In this document: piece by piece, positions 19,001 to 26,207 of the stretch
How positions within the stretch are numbered: position 1 is the stretch's first letter
Layout: each line of letters starts with the position of its first letter
Assembly (NCBI GenBank): GCA_946480925.1
Contig: CAMLLU010000071.1
Span: 1 to 27,984 of the forward strand
Source of the DNA: an uncultured Rivibacter sp.
Lineage (GTDB): Bacteria; Pseudomonadota; Gammaproteobacteria; Burkholderiales; Burkholderiaceae
DNA length: 27,984 nucleotides
Direction of reading: 5' to 3'
The notes under the pieces: model-generated
What the model was told of the DNA's origin: nothing
Databases searched by the model: none
The model's input: the letters and a program-made list of their open reading frames with translations, nothing else
Translations under genes and position numbers: made by a program

Positions 19001-19293
19001 GGCAATCGCAGGGCCCACAGGCGCCCCTCCAGCGGCTGCAGGCTGGCGCCGGGCTGCAGTTCGCCGTGAGCGCGCCGGCCCGCCAGCACCTCGCGCACCC
19101 TCTCGACCAGCCCGCCGTCGAGCTGTTGCGCGAGCTGGTGCAGCGGTGTGCCGGGCTCGCAAGGCAGGCGGCGCAGCGCCGCGGTGTTGGCGAACGTCAC
19201 GCGGCCGGCCGCGTCGAGCACCAGCACGGCGTCGGACAGGCTGTCCAGGAACGAGGTCGGCAGCCCCGGACCGGTATGGGTGATCGCGGTCAT
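16009..19293 (-). CDS. Multi-PAS HisKA_2 sensor histidine kinase
   Basis: A 1094-residue soluble kinase with no obvious transmembrane segment. Five or six PAS modules fill residues 10-880: one short N-terminal PAS (15-45 recognisable), a clear PAS/PAC at 125-245, others near 255-370, 510-620, 640-755 and 765-880, and a divergent sensor region at 375-495 with a PAC-like end (VVTLDVTEQQQ). The transmitter is of the HisKA_2 class: EVHHRIKNNLQGVAGLL with the likely phospho-site H901, then an ATPase domain with N box LTLNELLTNAIKHS (N1000, N1005) and GGVSGLGL (1048-1055). HisKA_2 kinases typically partner with single-output ANTAR or receiver proteins, and the REC-ANTAR gene follows by 51 bp. A hairpin touches the ATG and no SD is visible, so initiation may be weak or coupled to the HDOD gene 42 bp upstream. 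The stacked PAS domains suggest energy, redox or aromatic-ligand sensing; the signal cannot be named. Confidence 0.92.
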   Translation of the reverse strand: MTAITHTGPGLPTSFLDSLSDAVLVLDAAGRVTFANTAALRRLPCEPGTPLHQLAQQLDGGLVERVREVLAGRRAHGELQPGASLQPLEGRLWALRLPPLHRATASPGTATLPDAVQMTAEWEQVYRMFWSSAFPLALQDENFRFVEVNDAYVEFTGFPRERLIGLDPCLLQPEEDRAAVLADRQRFLKAGGIGELPQMVERRIVDAGGRERWYRAARRVLVDAQGRRFYLAVLQDCTPEYVAREQADRSVHELEHWFELSPTGMVMFDDSGLVVRTNTAFEALVGDVPVLLSEASPAVQQLLGWLGGDGEPGGVLAQLLPGGAPVESQGWVPDPDGGLRRLRGLLRCYEQRGSRRRYMCVVEDLSAEEERDLAKLQLGTLVDTAGVGLATFQEASAGERRALAGPGAPAQALAAGEGAAPNLQAIGRDVVLPESLAEFERVQQAVKHGERAEARYAIRHPVHGTRWLLTRVEPGQLASGQRTTSVVTLDVTEQQQAQARSEQLLRELSTILESSPAGIAYLRGNTLVRCNRRFERMLGFSAGAVAGSSIGELFGQHAAGQRVVEESEAALAESGIYETEIEVTLKNRPAQWYALSVRRMAPVGGVAEAIAVLSDVTRLKTQQTELEELAEAVALQAQRTRAILDSVFVGIVTVGASGIEWMNRSARRMFGGDLADFMGEPIATVATPEEDHPFQQTQLLDELPEGQAHNFECRMRGRDGREFWVVGNAVSTRSDTGARQLTYALLDISRRRQAEARIAEAQASLQRLIEMAPLAITLRDAKTLRVLQINKIAAAITGFEQHDVVGKAPEDLYGADAGQQMRAHMEEALHSSEVTHREYRIEREGRTQHWDARYLPLARPGEPPDQLLLVAADVTEQRAAQQARLEAAIAQREMLVKEVHHRIKNNLQGVAGLLQQIAAKKPEVAPVIAEVVGQVQAIAQVYGLQVGVSGPLRLKSVVEAIATSVQRTFGRHIVLSVVGEPADAWGLPEAESIPIALTLNELLTNAIKHSEPAGDIGCTFTAGDGGVRLEVSNFGRLPEGFSLDRFPGGVSGLGLIRALLPRRSATLALGPRGEQVVASVSLVPPGVKKVTPAP

Positions 19294-19311
19294 GGCGGTG
19301 GCGGCACCGCC
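19294..19311 (-). promoter_or_regulatory. Stem-loop adjoining the kinase start codon
   Basis: A perfect 7-bp stem (19294-19300 with 19305-19311) with a four-base loop directly abuts the ATG at 19293 and occupies the place of a ribosome binding site. It could limit initiation unless ribosomes arriving from the upstream gene open it. High local GC could also produce such a stem by chance. Confidence 0.35.
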
Positions 19312-19335
19312 GCGGCGCAGCGGATCATCCGGGCA

Positions 19336-20580
19336 TCAATCGAGCGAGGCGCCGTCGGCCAGCGACTTCAGCAGCGCGCGGTTGATCTCGACCGAGCCCA
19401 TCATCAGGTTGTCCGAGGCTTCGCGGATCGCATCGAGCGTGTCGCCCTCGACCGCCTGCACCAGCTGGAAGTACGGCGCGTAAGGGCCGCTGTTGTCGGC
19501 CAGCGCGGCATACACGCGCTCGGGCACCGGAATGGTGGTGAGCAGCTCGCTGAACGGCTGCTTGAACATGCGGTCGAGCAGCGAGAACACGCCACAGATG
19601 AACATCTCGTTGCGCATCTCGTCGTCGCCCGAGGAGCGCACCAGCTCTTCCATCATGAGGCCGCGGCGCACCGCGGCGAACATCACGGGCTTGAGGTTGG
19701 CGTCCTTGCTGGCGGTGGCCAGCAGCAGTGCGAGCCAGCGCTTCAGGCGCGTGTAGCCCAGCATCATGATCGCGTGGCGGAACGAGCTGATCTCCACCGA
19801 GAGGCCGAAGGCCGCGGAATTGATGTAGCGGATGAGCTTGAACGCCAGCGTCGGGTCGCGGCGCAGCGTGTTCTCGAGCTTGTCGATCGACTCGGCCTTG
19901 TCCACGCGCTGGATCAGCTCGACGATCACCTGCAGGTCGTGCTGTACACCGGGCTTGCTGGCCGTGGCGTTGGTCACCACGTCTTCGATGGGCCAGCCCA
20001 GCACCGCAGCGGCGCCGCGCTTGAAGCTGGCTTCCATGTCGACCACGGTACGCACGCCCGACTGGAAGAACGAGATGGTGCGGTTGAACGATGCGCCGGC
20101 ATCGCTGGCCTCTCCCTGGCGGCGGTCGTCTTCCAGGTCGATGATCGAATGCTTGAAGCACGGCAGCACTTCGCGCGGCAGGCGGCTGAGCGGGCGGCCC
20201 TTGACGAGCAGCACGTTGCCGGCGCCGTGCAGCGCCTGGATGTGCGCGACGTTGCTTTCGTCGCAGGCCATGAACGCCGGCACCTCGACCATGACATTGG
20301 CGCTCGGCCGCGCCGCCATCAGCTCGTGCAGCAGCGATTCGGACAGCACGTTGAGCGACACCTTGCCGCCGTTCTCGGGCCACACGTCGGCCACCGCATT
20401 GAGCAGGCTGGCGGCATTGAGCGGCGCGCCGGGCATCAGCGGAAACACCGTCAGGCGCGTCGCGGTGACGGCGCGGTTGCGGTCGATGACGGGTGAATAG
20501 CTCATCGCGAGCTGGCCGAGGATGTTGTTGTCCATTCGTGTGCTGCCGGTAGCTGTGAAATCGGGTTCGCGTGCGCCCAT
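19336..20580 (-). CDS. HDOD protein with degenerate EAL domain (YuxH-like)
   Basis: A 414-residue protein of the EAL-HDOD class. The N-terminal half (about 25-205) aligns in outline with EAL folds (YSPVIDRNRAVTATRL, KVSLNVLSESLL, NVMVEVPAF, SIIDLEDD). It lacks the catalytic glutamate of EAL, the DDFG pair and the KID lysine, so it should not hydrolyse c-di-GMP. The C-terminal half (about 215-405) is HDOD: LENTLRRDPTLAFKLIRYINSAAFGL, then SFRHAIMMLGYTRLKRWLALLL and FICGVFSLLDRMF. HDOD domains resemble HD phosphohydrolases without the metal-binding HD and serve in signalling, often in motility and stress control. ATG 20580 is chosen over the internal ATG at 20535 because AGGGAGAGGCAGG ends seven bases before it. 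It lies 36 bp after flgL and 42 bp before the HisKA_2 kinase, suggesting a shared transcript. A structural or protein-interaction role is likely. Confidence 0.88.
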   Translation of the reverse strand: MGAREPDFTATGSTRMDNNILGQLAMSYSPVIDRNRAVTATRLTVFPLMPGAPLNAASLLNAVADVWPENGGKVSLNVLSESLLHELMAARPSANVMVEVPAFMACDESNVAHIQALHGAGNVLLVKGRPLSRLPREVLPCFKHSIIDLEDDRRQGEASDAGASFNRTISFFQSGVRTVVDMEASFKRGAAAVLGWPIEDVVTNATASKPGVQHDLQVIVELIQRVDKAESIDKLENTLRRDPTLAFKLIRYINSAAFGLSVEISSFRHAIMMLGYTRLKRWLALLLATASKDANLKPVMFAAVRRGLMMEELVRSSGDDEMRNEMFICGVFSLLDRMFKQPFSELLTTIPVPERVYAALADNSGPYAPYFQLVQAVEGDTLDAIREASDNLMMGSVEINRALLKSLADGASLD

Positions 20581-20616
20581 TCGTGTACCTGCCTCTCCCT
20601 TGCGCCTGACGTGAAG

Positions 20617-21813
20617 TCAGCTGTTGATGTACTGGAACAGCGACATGCGCTGCACCATCGAATAGGCCTTGAGCGCGGCATCGTAGCCCGTCTGCTGTGC
20701 CTGGAAGTTCGAAATCGCATCGACCATGTCGAGGTCCTCGGCTTCCGAACGGGTGGTGCGCACGGCCAGCGTGTGGTCTTCGATGCGATCGGTCACGCCA
20801 TCGATGCGCTTGAGCGTTTCACCCGCCCCCGTGCGGGCCGATTGCAGGCGTGCCATCACCTGGTCGACGTCGCGCAGCGCGAAGCCCACCACCTGCGCGG
20901 GCAGCTCGCCGCTCTCGAGCCCGGTGATGGCGGTGTCCAACGCCTCGAAGACCGACAGGTCGGTGGTGGACGGGCGGGTCTCGAAGCGGTCGCCGTTGGC
21001 CGGCGTGCCGGTGAGGGTGAGCGCCATGCCGTCGATCTGGATGGCCTCGCCGCTCTTGTAGGCCACGTTGGTGAGCGCGGTGGCCGCGCCGTCGCGCAGC
21101 ACGCTGTAGGTGGTGGTGTCGTTCGGCGTGCCCGGCGTCACGGTGAACTGGATCTCGTAGGTGCTGCCGGTGATGGCCGAGGGATCGGTGACGTTGCCCG
21201 GGTCGATGGCGGCCGTGCCGTTCTGTTGCAGCGCGCGCGTTTCGAACACGCCGTTGCCGCGCCGCGCCTGCAGCCAGATGGCCTGGCCGTCGAGCGTCAT
21301 CGGCAGCGGCTCGCCGGCCGACACGTTGCCCTGCCCGCCCAGGCCCTGGAAGGTCACGCCGGTGGGTGTGTCGACGAAAGGCGGCGTGGCCGAACCCTGG
21401 CCGCCGAACAGGAAGCCGTTGCCGCCATCGGCCCGGTTGGCCACCCCGAACAGCTGCGCGCGGATCTCGCGCAATTGCTGTGCCTGGATGCGGCGCTCAG
21501 CATCGCTGTAGCTGCCGTTGCCGGCCGCCACCAGCGCCTCGCGGGCCTGCTGCAGCAGGTCGTTCGCGTCGCCCAAGGCGCTTTCGGTGAGCACCATCGC
21601 ATTGCGGCTGGCATCCACCGCGCGCAGGCTGGCGTTGTCGCGCCGCTCGGCGGCCAGCATGCGCTCGGCGCGCGAGGCCCCGGCGGGGTCGTCGCTGGCG
21701 CGGGCAATGCGCTTGCCCGTGGTGAGCTGCAGCTGGCTCTCGCTCATGGACTGCTGCCGGCGCTGCAGCTGGTCGACCGCGGTGTCGTAGGTGTTGGCGG
21801 TGGCGATTCTCAT
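20617..21813 (-). CDS. flgL: Flagellar hook-associated protein 3 (FlgL)
   Basis: FlgL forms the second hook-filament junction ring between FlgK and flagellin and is exported by the flagellar type III system, so no signal peptide is expected. The 398-residue protein shows flagellin-like terminal coiled coils: N-terminal MRIATANTYDTAVDQLQRRQ...LTTGKRIARASDDPAG, the family's SDDP signature, and C-terminal RIEDHTLAVRTTRSEAEDLDMVDAISNFQAQQTGYDAALKAYSMVQRMSLFQYIN. The middle (about 130-300) is the variable exposed domain. AGAGGGG lies six bases before the ATG. It follows flgK by 215 bp that contain a large palindrome, so co-transcription depends on reading through that structure. Confidence 0.96.
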   Translation of the reverse strand: MRIATANTYDTAVDQLQRRQQSMSESQLQLTTGKRIARASDDPAGASRAERMLAAERRDNASLRAVDASRNAMVLTESALGDANDLLQQAREALVAAGNGSYSDAERRIQAQQLREIRAQLFGVANRADGGNGFLFGGQGSATPPFVDTPTGVTFQGLGGQGNVSAGEPLPMTLDGQAIWLQARRGNGVFETRALQQNGTAAIDPGNVTDPSAITGSTYEIQFTVTPGTPNDTTTYSVLRDGAATALTNVAYKSGEAIQIDGMALTLTGTPANGDRFETRPSTTDLSVFEALDTAITGLESGELPAQVVGFALRDVDQVMARLQSARTGAGETLKRIDGVTDRIEDHTLAVRTTRSEAEDLDMVDAISNFQAQQTGYDAALKAYSMVQRMSLFQYINS

Positions 21814-21907
21814 GGTGTGCCCCTCTTTCCGGTCTTCCCGGTCCTCTCAGACTTTCATTGCGCTGTGCCCCACCAGCGACACGTGAAACGGTGAAAGACC
21901 AGCAGCC

Positions 21908-21998
21908 TTCACCACAGAGGCGCGGAGGGCGCAGGGTTCCCCGAAGAAACGCGAATCTCCTCTGCGGACCTCCGCGTCCTCTGCGCCTCCGTGGTGAA
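21908..21998. repeat. 91-bp extragenic palindrome between flgK and flgL
   Basis: Perfect 8-bp ends (TTCACCAC at 21908-21915, GTGGTGAA at 21991-21998) continue into arms of about 29 bp that match at roughly 25 positions and show a short internal period built on GAGGCGC/GAGGACGC. I recognise this type (CACCACAGAGGCGC...GCGCCTCCGTGGTG) as an interspersed element seen in many proteobacterial genomes. It gives rise to spurious ORFs containing HHGGAEDAE. It is the only content of the gap and could fold into a long hairpin in the flgK-flgL transcript. Confidence 0.85.
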
Positions 21999-22028
21999 TG
22001 AATTGGAATTTCATGGCTGCCGGGCCGT

Positions 22029-23972
22029 TCAACGCGTCATGTCGAGCAGGGTGTCGAACACGGTCTGCGCCACCTGCAGCACCTTGGCGGCCGCCTGGTA
22101 GCTCTGCTGGAACTGGATGAGTCGCGCGGCTTCCTCGTCGAGGTTCACGCCCGCGGTGCCGGCGCGCAGCGCCTCGGCGTTGTCGGCCACGGCCGACGAG
22201 ATGTTCGATGCCGCCTTGGCGCTTTGCACGCGCGTGCCGACGTCGGCCATGGCCTGCGCGTAGGCCGAGGTGATGGTCTCGCCCGGCACCACCGAGCCGC
22301 CGCTCAGCACCTGCACGCCCACCATCGCCTCGTCGCGCAGGTTCATCAGCGCGACGGCGTTGCCGTTGTTGGTGGAGGGGAACTGCGTCTGCATCACCGA
22401 GAACGTGTCGCCCGAGCGCGGCACGCCGTTGAGGCTCAGCTCGAAACCGTTCAGCGCGATGGGCTGGTTGGCCGTCCATGTGCCGGTGCCGCTGGACACC
22501 ACGGTGTTGGAGGCGTCGCGCAGCTCCCAGCTGTAGGCACCGCTGTTGTTGGTGAAGTTGATGCTCGCCGTGAGCGTGGGGTCGATGGTCGAGCTCACCA
22601 CGGCCAACGACGCCACGGTGGCCGTGCCGGTGTTGTTGGGCCCCACCGTGCTGATGACCGGTGACGCCGCTGCAATGCCCTTGGGCTCGTCGAGCACACG
22701 CTGCATGTCCTGCCCGGCCATGGCCACCGGCTGCAGCAGGAAGCGGTCGGTGGGCCCCGGCGCGGGGGCACCGACGGTGACGGTGAAGCCGTCCACCGTG
22801 TCGCCGGAATTGACCTGGCGCGCCAGCCCGTCGGACAGGCGCGTGAGGATGTAGCCACCCGGCGTGGCGGGGTCGTTGCGCAGCTCGTAGTCGCTGGCCT
22901 GCAGCTGCGTGGCGTCGGCAATGTTCACCGACACCGGCACCGCGGCCGACGAGTTGTTGACGTTGGGCAGCACGCGCGGCGAGCCGGTGCTGAAGATGGC
23001 CGCGCCGGCCCCTGCGGGCTGGCGCAGGTCCAGGCCGAACGACTGCTGCTCGTTCACGCGCGAGGCAAAGGCCGCGGCCATCTGGCCCAGCAGGTTGCGC
23101 GCATCGGACAGGTCGCCCTGGAAGCGCAGCAGCCCGGCGATGGTGCCGCCGGCCAGCGTGCTGGGCGGCACCGGGCGGTTACCGCCGGCTTCGCGAATGG
23201 AGATGCGCGACTGCATCTGGTCGAATTCGCCCGGCTCCACCACCAGCTCGAGCGCCTGGTTCGACAGCACCAGCCGCTGGCCGCCGCCGATGAACAGGCC
23301 CATCGTGCCGTCGTCGGCCTCGATGGTGGTGACCTGCATGTACTGGTTGATCTCGTTGACCAGCTGGTCGCGCTGGTCGAGCAGGTCGTTGGGTGTGTGG
23401 CCCAGGCCCTTGGCCTGCGCGATCTGCTGGTTGATGCTGGCCACCTGCTTGGCCAGCGCGTTCACTTGCGAGACTGCGTTGCGGATGTCGGCGTTGGTGC
23501 CGGTCTGCAGCTCGTTGATCTGGTCACCCGCGGCGCGAAAGCGCGAGGCCACCTCGTCGGCCCGCGACAGCACCACCTGGCGCGCCGACGGATCCTGCGG
23601 GTTGTTGGCCACGTCGACGAAGGCGTTGAGCATTTCACCGGCGGCATAGCCCAGGCCCGCCTCGCCGGTGGGGAACACCTTCTCGAGCTCCTGCAGCTGC
23701 TGCAGCCGCGTCTCGTCGGCCGCGGCCTGCGAACGCGACAGCGCCGCCTCCTTGGTGAGGAAGGCGTTGTGCGCACGCGTGATGGTGTCGATGTTCACGC
23801 CCTTGCCGAAGAAGCCCGCGCCGGTGAACTGCCCACCCGCGGTGGAGAGCTCGACCTGCTGGCGCGAATAGCCCGGCGTGTTGGCGTTGGCGATGTTGTT
23901 GCCGGTGGTCTGCAGCGCCGCGTAGTTGGCGAACATCGCCCGCGTGCCGATCGACAGGAGACTGGATCCCAT
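22029..23972 (-). CDS. flgK: Flagellar hook-associated protein 1 (FlgK)
   Basis: FlgK is the first hook-filament junction protein, sitting on the hook and accepting FlgL. The 647-residue product has the conserved rod/hook N-terminus (SSLLSIGTRAMFANYAALQ, then GNNIANANTPGYSRQQV at 24-40) and the C-terminal helix NLDEEAARLIQFQQSYQAAAKVLQVAQTVFDTLLDM that is shared by axial proteins and packs in the filament core. The central part (about 330-560) is Ala/Thr/Asn-rich and variable, and makes the protein somewhat longer than the Salmonella protein (553 aa). It begins 12 bp after the flgJ stop with GGAAGG five bases ahead of the ATG, clearly in the flgJ operon. Export is by the flagellar type III route with the chaperone FlgN, which is not encoded here. 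Confidence 0.96.
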   Translation of the reverse strand: MGSSLLSIGTRAMFANYAALQTTGNNIANANTPGYSRQQVELSTAGGQFTGAGFFGKGVNIDTITRAHNAFLTKEAALSRSQAAADETRLQQLQELEKVFPTGEAGLGYAAGEMLNAFVDVANNPQDPSARQVVLSRADEVASRFRAAGDQINELQTGTNADIRNAVSQVNALAKQVASINQQIAQAKGLGHTPNDLLDQRDQLVNEINQYMQVTTIEADDGTMGLFIGGGQRLVLSNQALELVVEPGEFDQMQSRISIREAGGNRPVPPSTLAGGTIAGLLRFQGDLSDARNLLGQMAAAFASRVNEQQSFGLDLRQPAGAGAAIFSTGSPRVLPNVNNSSAAVPVSVNIADATQLQASDYELRNDPATPGGYILTRLSDGLARQVNSGDTVDGFTVTVGAPAPGPTDRFLLQPVAMAGQDMQRVLDEPKGIAAASPVISTVGPNNTGTATVASLAVVSSTIDPTLTASINFTNNSGAYSWELRDASNTVVSSGTGTWTANQPIALNGFELSLNGVPRSGDTFSVMQTQFPSTNNGNAVALMNLRDEAMVGVQVLSGGSVVPGETITSAYAQAMADVGTRVQSAKAASNISSAVADNAEALRAGTAGVNLDEEAARLIQFQQSYQAAAKVLQVAQTVFDTLLDMTR

Positions 23973-23984
23973 GAGCGCCTTCCG

Positions 23985-24860
23985 TTACGCGACGATCGTG
24001 CGCTGCAAGCGCAACGTGGTGTTGATGACCCGCGAGAGCTTTTCCGCATAAGCGGGGTCGGTGGCGTAACCGGCCTTCTGCAGCCCCTGCGCGAAGCCCT
24101 GCACCGAATCGCCCTGCGCCACCACCTTCGAATAGCGCGGGCTGTCCTTCAGGAGCCTTGCGTAGTCGCGAAACGCCGCCTCGTAGGACTCGTAGGCGCG
24201 GAACTTCGCGACCACCTTGCGCGGCTGGCCGTTCACGTATTCGGTGGTGGTCACCTCGGCCACGTCGCCCTTCCAGTTGGCGCCGGCCTTGATGCCGAAG
24301 AGGTTGTGCGAATTCGAGCCGTCGCGGTCGCGGATCTCGCGCCGGCCCCAGCCCGACTCGTGCGCCGCCTGGCCCAGGATGTAGGCGGCCGGGATGCCCG
24401 TTTCGGCTTCGGCTGCCTTGGCGGCCTGCTGGTGTTCGCTGACGAAGTCTTTCGCGGCACCGCTGCCGCCGCTGCCCACGCGCGAGGTGTTCACGGGCGC
24501 ATTCGCCGCGGCCGCCGGCGGCACCGCCGCCGCTGCTGAGGCAACACCGCCGCCGCCCAGCTGGCGCTCTAGCTGCCGCGCGATCGCTTCGCTCAAGCCG
24601 CCGGGCATGCCGGTCATCTTGGCGGCGAACTGGTCGTCGAGCATCTCGGTGCCCATCTTGGAGCCGGCGTTGTCGAGCCAGCCCTCGCCCAGCGTGCCCG
24701 AGCGCATGCTCTTCAGGAGCTCCTGCATGAACAGCGCTTCGAACTGCTTGGCCGCCTCCTTGATGGCGGCCTTGGGATCGCGGGACGCAGCGCCTCGCAG
24801 CGCGTCTATCGACGCGCTGCCAGGAAGTGCGAAGTTGTTGTTGACTTGCGAGCTGGACAT
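23985..24860 (-). CDS. flgJ: Flagellar rod-cap / peptidoglycan hydrolase FlgJ
   Basis: FlgJ caps the growing rod with its N-terminal domain and cuts peptidoglycan with its C-terminal domain so that the rod can cross the wall. The 291-residue protein is the dual-domain form: rod-binding domain at about 25-95 (AAKQFEALFMQELLKSMR...GTEMLDDQFAAKM), an Ala/Gly/Pro linker (102-135), and a glucosaminidase domain from 137 with catalytic glutamate E168 in AAHESGWGRREI, followed by SHNLFGIKAG and YVNG. ATG 24860 is chosen because AGGAG lies seven bases upstream and MSSSQVNNNF begins a normal-length protein. The open frame extends to 24953, but that part is translated repeat sequence. flgK follows within 12 bp. 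Confidence 0.95.
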   Translation of the reverse strand: MSSSQVNNNFALPGSASIDALRGAASRDPKAAIKEAAKQFEALFMQELLKSMRSGTLGEGWLDNAGSKMGTEMLDDQFAAKMTGMPGGLSEAIARQLERQLGGGGVASAAAAVPPAAAANAPVNTSRVGSGGSGAAKDFVSEHQQAAKAAEAETGIPAAYILGQAAHESGWGRREIRDRDGSNSHNLFGIKAGANWKGDVAEVTTTEYVNGQPRKVVAKFRAYESYEAAFRDYARLLKDSPRYSKVVAQGDSVQGFAQGLQKAGYATDPAYAEKLSRVINTTLRLQRTIVA

Positions 24861-24900
24861 GTCACGACTCCTGGCCGGCGGTGCTGCCATCGAGTGGACG

Positions 24901-24978
24901 CCGCGGATCCGGCTTTGCCGGTCCGCTGGCGGCGCCCCCTTGAGGGGGAGCACCGAAGGCGCAACGGGGGTGGGTCAT
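24901..24978. repeat. Three-hairpin extragenic element, copy 1
   Basis: A 78-bp element between flgI and flgJ, 70/78 identical without gaps to copy 2 at 26928-27005. It contains a bulged stem around CCGGC-TTT-GCCGG (24908-24922), a CCCCC-TTGA-GGGGG stem (24935-24948), and a 5-bp stem at 24950-24954/24958-24962. Its end overlaps the flgI stop codon (24975-24977). The type is familiar from intergenic regions of Burkholderiales. Confidence 0.88.
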
Positions 24979-26105
24979 ATCACTTCGAGTTCGGCGTTGA
25001 GCGAACCCGCGACCTTCATGGCCTGCAGGATGGCCAGCAGGTCCTGCGGCGTGGCGCCCAGCGCGTTGAGCGCTCGCACCACGTCGGTGAGCTTGCTGCC
25101 GGCGGGCACGTTGATCAGCGAGCCGCCGTCCTGGCGGATCTGGATGTCGGCCTTCTCGCCCACCACCGTCTGCCCCTGCGACAGCGGCGCGGGCTGGCTC
25201 ACCACCGGCGTGGAGCTGATGGTCACCGACAGGTTGCCGTGTGCCACCGCGCACGGACCCAGCGTGACGGACTGGTTGAGCACGATGGAGCCGGTGCGAG
25301 CGTTGATCACCACCTTGGCGGCCGGCGCGGCCAGGTCCAGCGGCAGGTTCTCGATCTCGGCCAGGAAGCTCACGCGCTCGTCGGGCGAAGCCGGCATGCG
25401 CACGCGCACCACGCGGCCGTCCATGGCCTGTGCGATGCCGTCGCCCATCTTGCGGTTGATGGCACGCGCCACTTCGCGCGCGGTGTTGAAGTCTGCGGCG
25501 TTGAGGTCGAGCTGCAGCGAATCGCCCTGAGCCAGCGGCGTGGGCACGGCGCGTTCCACCGTGGCGCCGCCCGGCACGCGGCCGGCGTTGAGCGTGTTGA
25601 TCTGCACCTTCGAGCCGCCCTGCGACGCGCCAGCACCGCCGATCACGACGTTGCCCTGGGCCAGCGCATACACCTGGCCGTTGGCGCCCCTGAGCGGCGT
25701 GGCGATGAGCGTGCCGCCGCGCAGCGACTTGGCATTGCCCATCGACGACACGTTCACGTCGATCACCTGGCCGGGCTGGGCGAACGGGGGCAGCTGGGCC
25801 GTCACCATCACCGCGGCCACGTTGCGCAGCTGCATGTTGGTGCCCGGCGGCACGGTCACGCCCATCTGCTGCAGCATGGCTTGCAGGCTCTGCGTGGTGA
25901 AGGGGGTCTGCGTGGTCTGGTCGCCCGTGCCGTCCAACCCCACGATGAGGCCGTAGCCCACCAGCTGGTTGGTGCGCACGCCCTGCACGCTGGCCACTTC
26001 CTTGATGCGGGTGGCGGCATCGGCCGTGGCCGGCCACCACAGCGCGGCGCTGGCGGCCAGGGCACTCAGTGCGACGAGGAAGCGGACGAAGCGGTCGAGT
26101 TGCAT
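24975..26105 (-). CDS. flgI: Flagellar P-ring protein FlgI
   Basis: FlgI monomers assemble the P ring around the rod in the peptidoglycan layer. The 376-residue precursor has a Sec signal peptide (about 1-31: basic MQLDRFVR, a hydrophobic core, and cleavage near [10 protein letters not shown]). The mature protein starts with the family's [30 protein letters not shown], followed by [18 protein letters not shown] and, near the end, [28 protein letters not shown]. Length and motifs match FlgI throughout. There is no Shine-Dalgarno sequence before ATG 26105; instead a long palindrome starts six bases upstream. Folding would require the periplasmic chaperone FlgA, not encoded here. Its stop codon lies in the edge of an extragenic repeat. 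Confidence 0.96.
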   Translation of the reverse strand: MQLDRFVRFLVALSALAASAALWWPATADAATRIKEVASVQGVRTNQLVGYGLIVGLDGTGDQTTQTPFTTQSLQAMLQQMGVTVPPGTNMQLRNVAAVMVTAQLPPFAQPGQVIDVNVSSMGNAKSLRGGTLIATPLRGANGQVYALAQGNVVIGGAGASQGGSKVQINTLNAGRVPGGATVERAVPTPLAQGDSLQLDLNAADFNTAREVARAINRKMGDGIAQAMDGRVVRVRMPASPDERVSFLAEIENLPLDLAAPAAKVVINARTGSIVLNQSVTLGPCAVAHGNLSVTISSTPVVSQPAPLSQGQTVVGEKADIQIRQDGGSLINVPAGSKLTDVVRALNALGATPQDLLAILQAMKVAGSLNAELEVI

Positions 26106-26111
26106 GTGGAA

Positions 26112-26170
26112 GTGACCAGTGACTCGTGACTAGGGCCCTGACCAGTCACCAGTCACGAGTCACCGGTCAC
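26112..26170. repeat. 59-bp palindrome directly upstream of flgI
   Basis: Arms 26112-26131 and 26151-26170 pair at 19 of 20 positions, and AGGGCCCT (26132-26139), itself a palindrome, lies between them. The arms consist of GTGACC/GTGACT-type short repeats. The structure ends six bases before the flgI ATG on the transcribed strand, covering the position expected for the ribosome binding site. Confidence 0.85.
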
Positions 26171-26186
26171 TGGCCCCCTGGGGCCA
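26171..26186 (-). repeat. 7-bp GC hairpin between flgH and flgI
   Basis: TGGCCCC pairs with GGGGCCA around a two-base centre (26171-26177 with 26180-26186), adjoining the larger palindrome. It follows the flgH stop by about 20 bases but has no T-run on the transcribed strand, so a simple intrinsic terminator is unlikely. Confidence 0.55.
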
Positions 26187-26207
26187 TGAAACCGATTCTG
26201 GTTTTCT

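Noticed and set aside
15466..20496. A 1676-codon open frame on the plus strand, the longest in the window
   Set aside because: It is antisense to the HDOD, kinase and ANTAR genes, is His/Gln/Arg/Ala-rich with no recognisable domain, and results from GC-rich codon bias in the real minus-strand genes.
20581..20616. CTGAC-N5-GTCAG hairpin after flgL as an ANTAR target
   Set aside because: The loop has five bases rather than six, only one hairpin is present, and no terminator follows.
21847..22479. 210-codon minus-strand frame across flgK and the 91-bp palindrome
   Set aside because: It is a shadow of flgK joined to translated repeat (HHGGAEDAE), a common spurious ORF.
24861..24953. Longer FlgJ starting at 24953
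   Set aside because: The extra residues are translated extragenic repeat; ATG 24860 has a good SD.
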